Positions 7,246 to 18,200 of a stretch of DNA of 64,000 nt are shown here, piece after piece. Position 1 is the first letter of the stretch. Each line of letters opens with the position of its first letter. The position numbers and the translations under genes were made by a program. Source of the stretch: Parabacteroides chongii (GTDB lineage: Bacteria > Bacteroidota > Bacteroidia > Bacteroidales > Tannerellaceae); the NCBI RefSeq assembly GCF_029581355.1, contig NZ_CP120849.1, positions 1,396,501-1,460,500 on the forward strand, given 5' to 3'. The notes below the pieces were generated by a model that did no database searches, was not told the DNA's origin, and worked only from the letters and a program-made list of their open reading frames with translations.

Positions 7246-9626
7246 GGCATAGTTATTTGATATGTTTCTCCTTTATGGAGTTCCAGCTGTTTGGTTTTAT
7301 CCCGGTAAAGAACCTCGTATGGTCCGTCTTGTACCGCATGCAAAACAGCATCGACCAGTTCCCCGTCTTTCCAGGATATGTCGAGCGTATGCCCACCGAA
7401 GACCCGGACACCTTTCAGTTGTCCGTCGGCATACTCTTTCGGCCATGCCGGTATCAATTCTATTTTCCCCGGTTCTGTATATACCAGCATCTCCATAAAC
7501 AAACGAGGCAAACTTAATATAGCATCCAGATTATAGATCTGATGATTCGGGTCATGAGAAGTTACCAGCCCGTCGTATACATAATAACGGCGGCTGAAAC
7601 GATCCAGATTTTTCACGACTTTGTTCATATCTCCGATACGTACGGCCTGAAGGGCCAGATGAAGCAAACCGTGTGCCGAACTGGTATCGAACTCAAAACG
7701 TTTATCCAAAGCGACCTTAGCTGCTTGTCTCAATTGCTTGTCCCCTTTATTTTTACTAAGCTGGGCCCCTGGGAATACAGGGTATAAATGAGATAAATGC
7801 CGATGGTTGTATACATCAGGATAACCGGGATCTATCCATTCTGCCAAAGCACCGTCTTCATTGATCCGATATTCAGGTAGTCTCTCCAGATAAAAATTCC
7901 ATTTATCCATCTCCTCCTGCGGCAAACCGAACTGTTTTCCCATATCCAGCAAGATACCGAATACTTCACGGGCTATCGCCACATCCATCGTAGCATCTTT
8001 ACTCAACCAGGTATCATTCCCGTTCGGTGCATTTTCCGGTGATACGCTCGGAGTGAAGTGAAACAGGCTATCACTGCCCAGTACCAGAAAATCTTCATAG
8101 AAATCCGCTATCTCACGATACAAAGGTAGCACTCTTTTTTCCAATGCTTCATTATTCCCTGTCAGCATGGCATATTCGTAGAACGGACGTAGATTCCAGC
8201 CCGCTCCTCCCGGCCAGCACATCCAGGGGAAAGAAGGTCCGAAATGAGTCAGATAGCCGTTCTCCGGATCATTATAATGAGCTACGATGAAGCCCCGGCA
8301 TCCCAAATAGTTCCTGGCGTTCAAACGCCATCCGGGTAACAGCCGTTCAACATAGCTGCAATAAGATTCCGCACATTCCGGCAGGTTACTCATCGAAGCA
8401 GCCGAAATTGCCAGATTGATATTAGAGTCCCAAACAAACCCACCGATCCAGTTCGGTTTCCATCCTCCTCCCCAAATACCTTGCAAGGGAGGCGGATATT
8501 TTCCACACGAAGAGATCAACAAATAACGGCCCATTGCATGCATTTGTTCCATAAACAAAGGAGTCACTCCCTGCTTGCTTACTGTTTCTAACATTTGTTC
8601 CGTAGGGATTTCTTTCCACTCTGAAGCACATCCCAGATCCAACTGCATCCGGCAGAACATCTCTTTATGTTCCTTGCTGTGTAAAGACAGTAACTCTTCA
8701 TAACTGTCCGATAAACCGGACAACTCCTGTCGTACATTCATTTCTTCCGAAGTTTTGCCATCCGCCAACGGAGCAATACGTACCAAAACAAGTATTTCGT
8801 CTGCATCTTCAATTTTCAGACATGAACCTTCCTGTTGCATATTTCCGCCTTTCTGAGTAACCCGCGCCAAGCCATCGTATCCCCCGGGATCATTCGCATA
8901 GGCTGCATGATAAGTCAGCCAACCAGGGATAGCCCCTGGCTCAACCGAAAGAAAAGCACTGTCCAGGTTATGTTCAAAGTGCATACCCTGTCGCCCGGGA
9001 GTTTCTTCAAAACTCAGGATTGTATTGATTTTTCCCTGTTTACCAGCCTTCAGCCGAATGACATTGACATTATGTTTCCTGGAAGAGAAAACCGATTCCG
9101 TCATCCCGTTCTCTTCATCATAAAAAACAGAAGCAACTCCTGTTTCCAAATCGAGCTGGCGGCGATATTTCCCATTAACAGAAGCAGACCGATCCGGATA
9201 TTGTATCCGCAAATCGAAAGCCGGATGAGGGATCAAAGGCCATCGTTGTTTGGCTCCCATCCCGACCAGCTGACGATCAGCCTCATCAGCAATCAGGCTC
9301 GATGCCTGATTATTTTTACCCTCATCGATCAGACGGCGTACTTCCGGCAACAGATCAGCGGTGACAGGTACCGTCTCTTTATTATGATCCCATCCACGGA
9401 TAAACAGTTCTTCATGTACACAAATGATCCGTTCATCGCCAGGCTGCCCTAAAACCATTGTTCCATGACTGCCATTTCCAGTCACAAAAGCATCTTCCCA
9501 TATTGCAGACGGCTTCCCTGACCAGACCACCCACCGCCCGGAAGAGTTCCCTTCAGAGAGAGAGGTCTCTGTTTGTAAACCACAACCGGACAAACAGAAA
9601 ATTAAGAAACTAATAATATATTTCAT
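7242..9626 (-). CDS. GH95 alpha-L-fucosidase/alpha-L-galactosidase lipoprotein
   Basis: Cleaves terminal alpha-L-fucose or alpha-L-galactose by inversion. It is a lipoprotein (LSGC lipobox, Cys15). The N-terminal beta-sandwich (from about 30) begins WVVWSGKPSAIWEDAFVTGN, the classic GH95 N-domain. The (alpha/alpha)6 barrel has the catalytic-site motif NIN (Asn402, Asn404), PSVSPEN with its conserved Glu, and HRHLSHLYPVFPG. I begin at the ATG at 9626; the longer frame starts on TTG and adds only three residues. All key motifs are present, so it should be active. It is encoded next to a second, divergent GH95-type gene, and its stop overlaps the next gene's start. Confidence 0.92.
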   Translation of the reverse strand: MKYIISFLIFCLSGCGLQTETSLSEGNSSGRWVVWSGKPSAIWEDAFVTGNGSHGTMVLGQPGDERIICVHEELFIRGWDHNKETVPVTADLLPEVRRLIDEGKNNQASSLIADEADRQLVGMGAKQRWPLIPHPAFDLRIQYPDRSASVNGKYRRQLDLETGVASVFYDEENGMTESVFSSRKHNVNVIRLKAGKQGKINTILSFEETPGRQGMHFEHNLDSAFLSVEPGAIPGWLTYHAAYANDPGGYDGLARVTQKGGNMQQEGSCLKIEDADEILVLVRIAPLADGKTSEEMNVRQELSGLSDSYEELLSLHSKEHKEMFCRMQLDLGCASEWKEIPTEQMLETVSKQGVTPLFMEQMHAMGRYLLISSCGKYPPPLQGIWGGGWKPNWIGGFVWDSNINLAISAASMSNLPECAESYCSYVERLLPGWRLNARNYLGCRGFIVAHYNDPENGYLTHFGPSFPWMCWPGGAGWNLRPFYEYAMLTGNNEALEKRVLPLYREIADFYEDFLVLGSDSLFHFTPSVSPENAPNGNDTWLSKDATMDVAIAREVFGILLDMGKQFGLPQEEMDKWNFYLERLPEYRINEDGALAEWIDPGYPDVYNHRHLSHLYPVFPGAQLSKNKGDKQLRQAAKVALDKRFEFDTSSAHGLLHLALQAVRIGDMNKVVKNLDRFSRRYYVYDGLVTSHDPNHQIYNLDAILSLPRLFMEMLVYTEPGKIELIPAWPKEYADGQLKGVRVFGGHTLDISWKDGELVDAVLHAVQDGPYEVLYRDKTKQLELHKGETYQITMP

Positions 9627-9655
9627 CGATAACAATCTTTTTCTATTAACAAGAA

Positions 9656-11929
9656 CTATTCAATCGGCATAAACTGATAAGTTTCATCAGCAACCGTCTT
9701 CATTTTGATAAACTCGCCTTCCATCACTCTTTTACCGGTTGTCTTTCCTCTTACCTCCACTTTTCTTTGCCCCCATGGGTTCTGTAATGTCAGATCACGT
9801 CCTTTCTCACTGGACAGAATCAGAGAGGTTACTTCTCCATTTTCAAGTGTAGCGGATACCAGGAAAGCCCCTTCTACCCGTATCTGGTGGAATGAAGCAT
9901 CTTTATCACGGGGCCAGACAGGAAAAATACGGACAATATCCTGATGTCCCATACAAAGCATTTCATTGATGGTATTAGGAACAGTACTCAAATTTTCAAT
10001 GCCATGCGGATTTCCATACTGGAACCCATTGGAATAAGTATGACGGGAATAAGCATTCAGATGAACTAATATACTATCCGGATCATAACCGACCCGCACG
10101 GCTGCAGGATAAAAACTGTTACTTCCGTTATAATCAGACCAACGGTTCATTTCCTCAATCGTATTACGAGCTATTTTCAATAGTTCGGGGTCACTATCCA
10201 ACCCGATCTGACCTGCCGGGTAAATATGTTGGATTCCCAAGGTATTGCCGTCCCACCAGTCCGTGCCTTTTTCAGTATAGCGAAAAACAGTCTTCCCGTT
10301 TCGTTCCTGTAACGGATACTCAGAAAGATGATCATGAACAAAAGTCCATTGAGATCTTTTATCAGCATCAACTCCTAAAAAAAGACTCATATCGGAAACT
10401 GTCTGCATAACCATACGCACCAAACCCAATGAAAGGATCGGATTCTTTGTCCCTACCGTACCTTCATGGATCGCATCGTTGTAAATGACATAACGGTCTC
10501 CCTCACGGGTCAGATAATTTTCCCAAAAGGTAGCAACTCCTCTCACAAAAGGATATACTTTCCGGGTATATTCCTCATCCCATGTACGATAAAACTGCAT
10601 GGACATATTCACAACCGCATAAGCCGAATTACTTTTCTGTCCCCAGAACAGTCCCTCATCTTCCACATTTTTACCATCGATCCATTCCTTGAAATATAGA
10701 TCCATGAAAGGAGAGCGGCGGGTCGTTTCAATCCCTAAAGGACCGCCACCGACAGGCAACAAAATACCTCCAGGTATAGATGTCACTTTTTCCGAATAAT
10801 AATTTCCCCGCGATATCAGTGCCAATAAAGGCATATAATACGGATCAGCCTGTTCAATTCTGTTAGCAGAGTAAAGGGCATAATAAGGGGCCATATGATT
10901 ATAATTCAAATGATAATCCCCATTCCACCAAGGACGTTCCTTAGTAATCCAAGAACCGAAAATAGAAGGAGGAAAATCAAGGTCACGACTACAAGCTCCC
11001 ATGCCATAAAGAGATCGGTAATATTGTTTTTCAATGATACTGTCAGATATACTGACATATGATTTCTTCCAATAATTTTTCCACCATTGTTTATGATCTT
11101 TTTCTATAACCGCCAGTTCTCCGACCGAACAATCCGGCACCTTTCGTATGACTTCCGACACACAATCATCACTTTTAAAATTACTGGAGAATGAACCTAC
11201 TATACGGACAGTTTCTCCAGACCTCAAAGTAAATTTTCCGTCCGGAGAACCTTCTACATGTAATGCCATAGCTGCTTTGGTTGGAATATCTACAGAATCA
11301 ACAAAGGCACGGGATACATATTGGGTTCCATCCGAAGTGAAATCATTTTCTCTGATATCCGGAAATACACGTTCCAAAGGCGGCTCATTCAATATCTCCT
11401 TTTCTCCAGGCAGAACAATCCGGGCAGATCCTTCCAATGCATCCTTTCCCTCCATCCTTATCTCTAAAACCCAAATATCTTCGGTAGCAGACAAATAAGT
11501 TTTACAATACACGGAAAGACTTTCTTTAGTAAAAGATGCATAAGAGATCGCGTCATATAAATCCTGTTCTACCAGATAAGAAGCTCCCTTCAACTCTGGG
11601 ACAGACAATTCTATTTTACCCAATACAGCAGGATAAGATTCATCTAACGCTGATTTTAATCGCCAAAAATCATTACGTGCCACATAAAATGTCAGTTCTT
11701 CCGGAGCTCCACCCAACGCGATACCAGTAAAACCATTCCCTAGCAAAGGTGCATCAGTTGCATACCGGGCTGGAATCCGTTCCGGCGGAGTCGTAAAACG
11801 AATAATATGTTTTTTTATGATCGACTCCACCGGATCAGGTTGGTCAGCTTGTTGACGATCGCAAGCAGAAAAAAAGTACATACCCAAAACCGGCAACAAT
11901 AGTAACAAAGTATTCTTGATGTTTTTCAT
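9656..11929 (-). CDS. Divergent GH95-type (alpha/alpha)6 glycosidase lipoprotein
   Basis: 757 aa from the ATG at 11929; the longer frame begins on TTG. It is a lipoprotein (signal peptide ending MYFFSAC). The N-terminal sandwich opens with PLLGNGFTGIALGGAPEELTF, comparable to the GH95 N-domain. The barrel contains WWNGDYHLNYNHMAPYYALY near 335, where LNYN may correspond to the N-x-N catalytic pair of GH95. The usual PSxSPEN and HRHLSHLY motifs are not evident, so it is at most a distant member or a sister family, and its specificity is unknown. It sits between GH43 and GH95 in PUL A, 29 bp from the latter. Confidence 0.7.
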   Translation of the reverse strand: MKNIKNTLLLLLPVLGMYFFSACDRQQADQPDPVESIIKKHIIRFTTPPERIPARYATDAPLLGNGFTGIALGGAPEELTFYVARNDFWRLKSALDESYPAVLGKIELSVPELKGASYLVEQDLYDAISYASFTKESLSVYCKTYLSATEDIWVLEIRMEGKDALEGSARIVLPGEKEILNEPPLERVFPDIRENDFTSDGTQYVSRAFVDSVDIPTKAAMALHVEGSPDGKFTLRSGETVRIVGSFSSNFKSDDCVSEVIRKVPDCSVGELAVIEKDHKQWWKNYWKKSYVSISDSIIEKQYYRSLYGMGACSRDLDFPPSIFGSWITKERPWWNGDYHLNYNHMAPYYALYSANRIEQADPYYMPLLALISRGNYYSEKVTSIPGGILLPVGGGPLGIETTRRSPFMDLYFKEWIDGKNVEDEGLFWGQKSNSAYAVVNMSMQFYRTWDEEYTRKVYPFVRGVATFWENYLTREGDRYVIYNDAIHEGTVGTKNPILSLGLVRMVMQTVSDMSLFLGVDADKRSQWTFVHDHLSEYPLQERNGKTVFRYTEKGTDWWDGNTLGIQHIYPAGQIGLDSDPELLKIARNTIEEMNRWSDYNGSNSFYPAAVRVGYDPDSILVHLNAYSRHTYSNGFQYGNPHGIENLSTVPNTINEMLCMGHQDIVRIFPVWPRDKDASFHQIRVEGAFLVSATLENGEVTSLILSSEKGRDLTLQNPWGQRKVEVRGKTTGKRVMEGEFIKMKTVADETYQFMPIE

Positions 11930-11964
11930 TTTATTCTGATACAAGATTCAAGTTCATGCCCCTA

Positions 11965-13545
11965 TTATTTTCCTGTAAAATGGAACCAGTCGAAATCAGC
12001 ATAACCGCCAACTCCATTTGCTTTCGTTGAATAATTAAACAAGGCAAAACGGTTTGCAGTCCAATCCAGACCTAACCCCATTTTCAGTTCATTTCCTATC
12101 GGAGAATAAGTCTTTCCATCGAGACTGTAATAGAAACGAGCTGTAAAGTCTTTGTCCATAACCCGGGCACGAATCCAGATCTTATTACCTTTTAAAGCAT
12201 CTACCGTCTCTACGATCTCTCCGTCATTACACATAACAATCTTCCGGTCATCTCCCTCCTGTTGTACAGCTACATAAGCATACGGAAACTGGAATACTCC
12301 GAATCCTGCCACATTTCCATCTTTCAGACCGGTAATATCCACCAATACAGAACCTTCTGATGACGGTCCCTGTACACGTTGAGTTAAAGTATTACGAGCC
12401 TCTTTCAAACTTTTTGCCTGCGATGCCTTCAGACGCATATATCCCGGACGTTCAGTCAATGTCCATTTCGTATCATCCGGATTATGGTTCCACTGCCATT
12501 GTAGTCCCAGCTTCTTCCCTTTAAACTCATCCGATGTCGCCGGTACCATAACCGGATATGTCTTACCGACATTCGGTTTTGGATAAGTAATAACATCTTT
12601 TCCGTCAGTACCCAACATCGGCCAGCCATCGACCCATTTAACAGGCATTAAACAGGGAACACGACCGATAGGACCCCGGTCCTGCATGATAATAAACCAC
12701 CAATCACCATTCTTCAACTGAACCATCCCTCCCTGATGTAAACCGTTAGGAGGATAAGAACTGTTGTCGTCCACGATTATTTTATGTTCGTACGGACCAT
12801 AAATACTATCGGAACGAAGACAAACCTGCCAGCCTTCCGTGCCACCAGCCGGACAAGTGATATAATATTTTCCGTTAATCTTATACATATGGGCACCTTC
12901 CATTCCAAAACGTTTACCGAATGTCTGGCTGTTCTCAAATCGTTTATTCCAGATTTCAACAGGTTTTCCTTTAACAGACCTCACGTCGGAATTCAATTCC
13001 GTAATGAGTAACTTTCCCTGCCCGTGAACCACATATACCTTGCCGTTATCATCGAAAAACAGCCCCGGATCGTAAAGATATTCCGGGAATATAGTACGTT
13101 TCCAGGGACCCTCCGGTTTATCTGCCTCACAGATGGAAAAATGTCCGGTTTCCGTGCCCAACCCATAAGGGGTACAAAAACCTACATAAAATTTACCGTT
13201 ATTATAGCGGATCGTATTTGCCCAAGATCCATTCAGATATAACTGTCCATTCTGCATATCATAACGTTCATCTTCATCATATCGGTCAACGGCATATCCC
13301 ACCATTTTCCAGTTAACCAAATCTTTAGAGGTTGCGATCGGGCTTCCCGGTACATAATGCATACTGGTCGATATAAAATAGAAATCATCGTCGACGCGAA
13401 TAATATCGGGGTCAGGCCAGTCTCCCCACATAAGAGGATTCGTAAATGTTCCGTCTCCGTTATCAGGAGTCCATACTTGTTGTGCCTCAACCAGGAAAGA
13501 GGCTAAACACAATAATGCTATATTGAAAAGGTTGTGTAATTTCAT
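11965..13545 (-). CDS. GH43 beta-xylosidase/alpha-L-arabinofuranosidase with C-terminal sandwich
   Basis: 526 aa from the ATG at 13545 (the upstream extension lacks signal-peptide character); signal peptide residues 1-21. The five-bladed propeller shows the GH43 triad: base Asp45 in DWPDPDIIRV, pKa modulator Asp159 in YDPGLFF, acid Glu216 in GMEGAHMYK. A concanavalin-like domain (about 325-526, beginning near PVMVPATSDEFKG) matches the C-domain of xylosidase/arabinofuranosidase subfamilies such as GH43_12. Arabinose and xylose cannot be told apart by reading. It is the first enzyme gene after SusD in PUL A and is separated from it by a strong terminator-like hairpin, so it is likely expressed at a lower level than SusC/D. 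Confidence 0.9.
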   Translation of the reverse strand: MKLHNLFNIALLCLASFLVEAQQVWTPDNGDGTFTNPLMWGDWPDPDIIRVDDDFYFISTSMHYVPGSPIATSKDLVNWKMVGYAVDRYDEDERYDMQNGQLYLNGSWANTIRYNNGKFYVGFCTPYGLGTETGHFSICEADKPEGPWKRTIFPEYLYDPGLFFDDNGKVYVVHGQGKLLITELNSDVRSVKGKPVEIWNKRFENSQTFGKRFGMEGAHMYKINGKYYITCPAGGTEGWQVCLRSDSIYGPYEHKIIVDDNSSYPPNGLHQGGMVQLKNGDWWFIIMQDRGPIGRVPCLMPVKWVDGWPMLGTDGKDVITYPKPNVGKTYPVMVPATSDEFKGKKLGLQWQWNHNPDDTKWTLTERPGYMRLKASQAKSLKEARNTLTQRVQGPSSEGSVLVDITGLKDGNVAGFGVFQFPYAYVAVQQEGDDRKIVMCNDGEIVETVDALKGNKIWIRARVMDKDFTARFYYSLDGKTYSPIGNELKMGLGLDWTANRFALFNYSTKANGVGGYADFDWFHFTGK

Positions 13546-13583
13546 TCTAATTATTTTTAGCAAGTACAACACTGGTCTTTATT

Positions 13584-13632
13584 AAAAAAGAGGAATATCT
13601 CCGAAACACAGAAGACATCGGAGATATTCCTC
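13584..13632 (-). terminator. Intrinsic terminator/attenuator after susD of PUL A
   Basis: A 14-bp perfect stem (13619-13632 with 13590-13603) has a 15-nt loop and is followed on the minus strand by six T (13584-13589). It lies 21 bp after the SusD stop and before the enzyme genes, a position where partial termination would raise SusC/D above the glycosidases. Confidence 0.8.
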
Positions 13633-13652
13633 GCTTTCAACCAAATACAAAA

Positions 13653-15263
13653 TTAATAACCCGGAGTCTGGTCCAAATTCGGATTCTTATCCATTGCATC
13701 CTGTTTAATCGGTAAATAACGATTATGAGATGCATACTGACGAGGCTCGATCAATTCCGTTCCTGTTACTACCGCACGTTTATAAGGATTACTTTCCTTA
13801 TAGTCGATAGTTCCTGTTATACGATTCAACGGGCCATTCAAAACTGTTTCTGCCACCAGTTTACCACTATCGTCTTTCCAGCGAAGAATATCCGCCCGGC
13901 GAAGACCTTCACCAGCCAGTTCGACAGAACGTTCACGGCGGATCAATTTACGCAGTTCTGCCTGTGTATTATACTTCGTCTGATCGACATCAGGCATCCC
14001 GACACGATTGCGAATACGGTTCAGTATGTTATAAATTTCAGCAGAAGGACCATTCAGTTCATTTTCTGCTTCTGCATAACTTAATAAAACTTCTGCATAG
14101 CGGAAAACGATAATATTAGCATTCGCAGACCACATATCAGCATAATAATTCACACTTTTACCTAAATACTTAGCCCAGGTCAAAACGGTTTTGGAAGAGT
14201 TATCCGCCCCGTTCGGATCATTCGGATTGGCAACCCCATTAACGGTCTTATCCAGCGTATTCAATATTCCGCCTCCCCAGTCCTGTCCGGGAAAAAGCAC
14301 TGTCATAGCCATACGCGGGTCGCGATTGGCAAACGGATGAACCGGATCATAACCGCTACCGGCTTCCTCCTTTGTTAAACCATTATCCATTTCATAAAAA
14401 TCAACAAGATTCTGGGTAGGAACCATTGACGACCAACCACCATCTGCATTATTATACATAGTAGCTATTACCCAGGTAGAAGTCAAATTCGTATCATGCT
14501 GAGTGGCCATGATAATCTCTTTGGAATCCTGACCTTCTACCAGGAACAGTCTGGAATAATCAGACTCCAGATCGTACATTCCCATATCAATAATAGCTTT
14601 TGCAGCCTCTTTTGCACGTGCATAATCACCATAATATAAAGCGGAACGCATCTTCAAAGCCAAAGCAGTCCCTTTAGCAATATACCCCCTGGCTGAAGGC
14701 GTTTCTTTTAATAGAGGAATGGCAGCATCCAATTCATCATAAACATATTGTTTTACTTCTTCCTCCGTATTACGTTTCACCTTTGCTTCATCTGCAGTAG
14801 AATAAGAATCGATAATAGGGATACCACCATACCACCAGTTCTTATCAAAATACTGGAAAGCACGGATAGTCTTTACCTGACCGATCATATCATTTTTTTC
14901 TGCTTCATCTTCAAATTCAACATTTTCTATATTAGTCAGAAAATCATTACAACGACGAATCATACTAAAACTATACAAATTGGCCACCTGATTTCCCGGA
15001 GACATACCACCGTTACCTATAAGCCTCCAACCTTCATGTATAAAATTATTATAGCCGAAATCAGAGCCACAATCCCAATAGAGAATCGCACTGTCATCCA
15101 CCCATCCGTCATAACAACCAACCAAAAACTTTTGAGCATCTTCTTCAGTCTGCCAGGTCGTACTTGGAGATAAAGCATCACGGGGAATCGTATCTAAAAA
15201 ATCGGAACAGGATGTGCCCATTAACGATGCACCTGTCAGCATATATATTAATAGTCGTTTCAT
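13653..15263 (-). CDS. SusD/RagB family glycan-binding lipoprotein (PUL A)
   Basis: 536 aa surface lipoprotein that caps the SusC barrel and binds the oligosaccharide. The lipobox is at MGTSCSDFLDTIPRDALSPS, and the SusD N-terminal theme (LDTIPRD, TTWQTEEDAQKFL) follows. TPR-like helices occupy about 60-300, and the C-terminal RagB motif is present: VFRYAEVLLSYAEAENEL, then IRNRVG, RRERSVELAGEGLRRADI. It ends with NRYLPIKQDAMDKNPNLDQTPGY, the usual SusD tail. It is 34 bp downstream of its SusC and should form a complex with it. Confidence 0.95.
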   Translation of the reverse strand: MKRLLIYMLTGASLMGTSCSDFLDTIPRDALSPSTTWQTEEDAQKFLVGCYDGWVDDSAILYWDCGSDFGYNNFIHEGWRLIGNGGMSPGNQVANLYSFSMIRRCNDFLTNIENVEFEDEAEKNDMIGQVKTIRAFQYFDKNWWYGGIPIIDSYSTADEAKVKRNTEEEVKQYVYDELDAAIPLLKETPSARGYIAKGTALALKMRSALYYGDYARAKEAAKAIIDMGMYDLESDYSRLFLVEGQDSKEIIMATQHDTNLTSTWVIATMYNNADGGWSSMVPTQNLVDFYEMDNGLTKEEAGSGYDPVHPFANRDPRMAMTVLFPGQDWGGGILNTLDKTVNGVANPNDPNGADNSSKTVLTWAKYLGKSVNYYADMWSANANIIVFRYAEVLLSYAEAENELNGPSAEIYNILNRIRNRVGMPDVDQTKYNTQAELRKLIRRERSVELAGEGLRRADILRWKDDSGKLVAETVLNGPLNRITGTIDYKESNPYKRAVVTGTELIEPRQYASHNRYLPIKQDAMDKNPNLDQTPGY

Positions 15264-15297
15264 AAAACTTTCTTTTAAATTGTAGATAATAAATAGA

Positions 15298-18200
15298 TTA
15301 GAATGTCAGATTTACCCCAAAAGAATGGGTCTGAAGCAAAGGATATTCATTTGTTCCTGAGTTTTCCGGATCAATATCAAAAAACATATTATCAAGCGTA
15401 AATAAGTTCTCTGCAGAATAATAAACGCGCAAGTTCTCGATACCGATCGGTTTCAATATTTTAGCAGGAATCGTATATCCCAACTGAAGGTTCTTCATGC
15501 GTAAATAACTGGTATTTTGTATCCAAAACGTCGACATGACATTATAAGACGCACTTGGAGAATTTTGCATATAATATATACGAGGCATCGTTGCATCCTG
15601 ATTATCCGGAGTCCAGGCATCAAGCCATATAGATGCAGGATGAGAAATATCACCGGAAAAATTACCGACAGAACCTCCATCAACCATACGATGTACACCT
15701 GCAGCACCCGAAAATAGCATCGACAAGTCAAAGCCTTTATAACCGGCATTCAGATTCAGTGCAAACGTAACAGTCGGATCAGTCGATCCAGCCAAAACAC
15801 GGTCATCAGCCGTAATTTTACCATCGCCATTAGCATCTTTATAAATCAAATCTCCAGCCTTAAACTTTTGCGAACCAAACGGATACCCATCCTTCCCTGC
15901 ATATTTATCCATATAAGCCTGTGCGTCAGCATCAGAACTAAAAAAACCATCAGCTTTATATACATAGTAGGAATTAAACCGTTTACCTATTTCACGACGT
16001 TTATACTCATTTTTCGGATCAGTCATATAATCGACTCCACCTAAATCCAGCAGTTCGTTCTTATTATAAGCCATATTTGCCGTTGCACCAAACTTCCAGT
16101 CGCCCCAGGAGTTATTATAACTTACCATCAGCTCGACTCCACGATTGGCCATTGCACCGACATTATCTTTATAAGCATCCAGACCAAATTCCGCAGGAAC
16201 CGGTACGTCCATAATGATCCCTGTTGTTTTACGGTCATAATAATCGAAAGATATATTGATCTTATTATTAATCGTTGCATCCAGACCAATACCCCAGGTA
16301 CGGGCTTTCTCCCATCCAATAGTAGAAAGTTTATAAGATTTCTGATAATACCCAGTGTTCACCTCTCCTCCAAACAGATATTTGGCATCCAGATTATAAG
16401 TACTCATCCACGGATAATATTCGTCCAAAGCATCCTGATTTCCCAACAATCCCCAGGAAGCACGGATTTTCAGATTATTCAACCAGTCTTTTGTACTTTC
16501 CATAAAGCTTTCTTCACTCAAACGCCATGCTCCTGAAAACGATGGGAAATATCCCCAGCGATTTCCATCAGCAAAACGGGACGAAGCATCAGAACGGATA
16601 TTCGCTTCCAATAAATATTTACCGGCGTAGTCATAATTAATACGACCAAACCAGGAAACCATTGCTAACTCTCTGGTGTATCCTTCATTGGTTTGGGAAG
16701 CTGCATCCCCTGCACCAATGTCCGTCAAATCGTTTGTAGGAAAATTTTTACGATAAGCTTTAGTATAGGAATAATCATACTTTTCCGTATGCCATCCTGC
16801 CATCGCCTTTAAATTGTGCAGCCCAAATTGTTTATCATAATTCAATAAGGCATCAAACGTTGCCCGATGCCAACCATAATAACGTTCATCCAAATGGTTA
16901 GGCTCCGACTCTTTATTCTCATTGTACCGGATATATTTCTGAAAATCACGATAATGTTGTTGATCGTTCACATAAGAACCTGTTACTGTAGCCGTCAAAC
17001 CGTCCATTACCTTATAATCTACAGCCAGGACTCCCGAAAAATTTTGATTTTTACGGTCAACAGTCTGATCCAAATCCAGCCATGCTAAAGGGTTACCATC
17101 AGAAACAGTACCATAAGTTCCGTCCGGATAACGTCCGACAATCCAAGGAGCCATTCCTTGTAATGAACGGAAGATCTGACCGGATCCACCTCCTGCATAA
17201 CAAGATGTAGGATCTGAATAATCATTCTTAATATAGGCCAGATTCATACGAACTGCCAATCTCGGATTCAGCTGCACATCCAAATTCGTACGGCCATTAA
17301 ACTGCTGTCTTTCTGCATTCGGTAAAATACCACTCTGATTCAGATAACCGACAGACCCCATATATTTCACATTTTCCGTACCTCCGCTCATGCTGACGTT
17401 ATGAGAATGCTGGATACCGGTTCTATAAGCCTCTCCGTACCAATCCGTATTCGGATAATTCGGATCTGTTCCATCTTTAAATTTCTGTATCTCTTCTTCT
17501 GAGAAACGAGGCGTTAAACCTTCAGCAACCATTACCTGGCTATAAAGGCGTGCATAATCATAAGAGTTCAGACGTTCAGTCAGATTCGTAGGATTCTGAA
17601 TACCGACGTATCCATTATAGGAAATACGAGGCTTACCGGTCTTACCACGCTTGGTAGTAATCAAAATAACACCATTGGAAGCTTTCGAACCATAAATTGC
17701 GGCAGAAGCAGCGTCTTTCAGGACCGAGATACTTTCAACATCATTCGGATCGACCGAGTTCATTGTTCCTGTTTCAATACCATCCACCAGGATATAAGGG
17801 TCTGCTGTGTTCAAAGTCCCGACACCACGGATACGGATCGATCCGCCATCCTGTCCCGGGCGTCCTCCCTGTGAAGTAACTGTTACACCCGGCATCAATC
17901 CCTGGATACCGGAAGACAGGTTTTGAATAGGCCGGCTCTCCAGATCCTTATTGTCAATCTGGGCAACAGCTCCGGTCATATTTATCTTTTTCTGTGTTCC
18001 GTATCCGACAACAACAATTTCTTCCAATGTCTGGGTATCTTCTTCTAAAGTAACAGCTACAGTTTCCTTACTCCCTACTTTTATTTCTTTAGGACGATAA
18101 CCTATATAAGAAATTTCAAGAGTCGAACCTTCCGGTACATCCATGCTGAAATTACCATCGACATCGGAAATGACTCCGTTGGTTGTACCTTTCTGAATAA

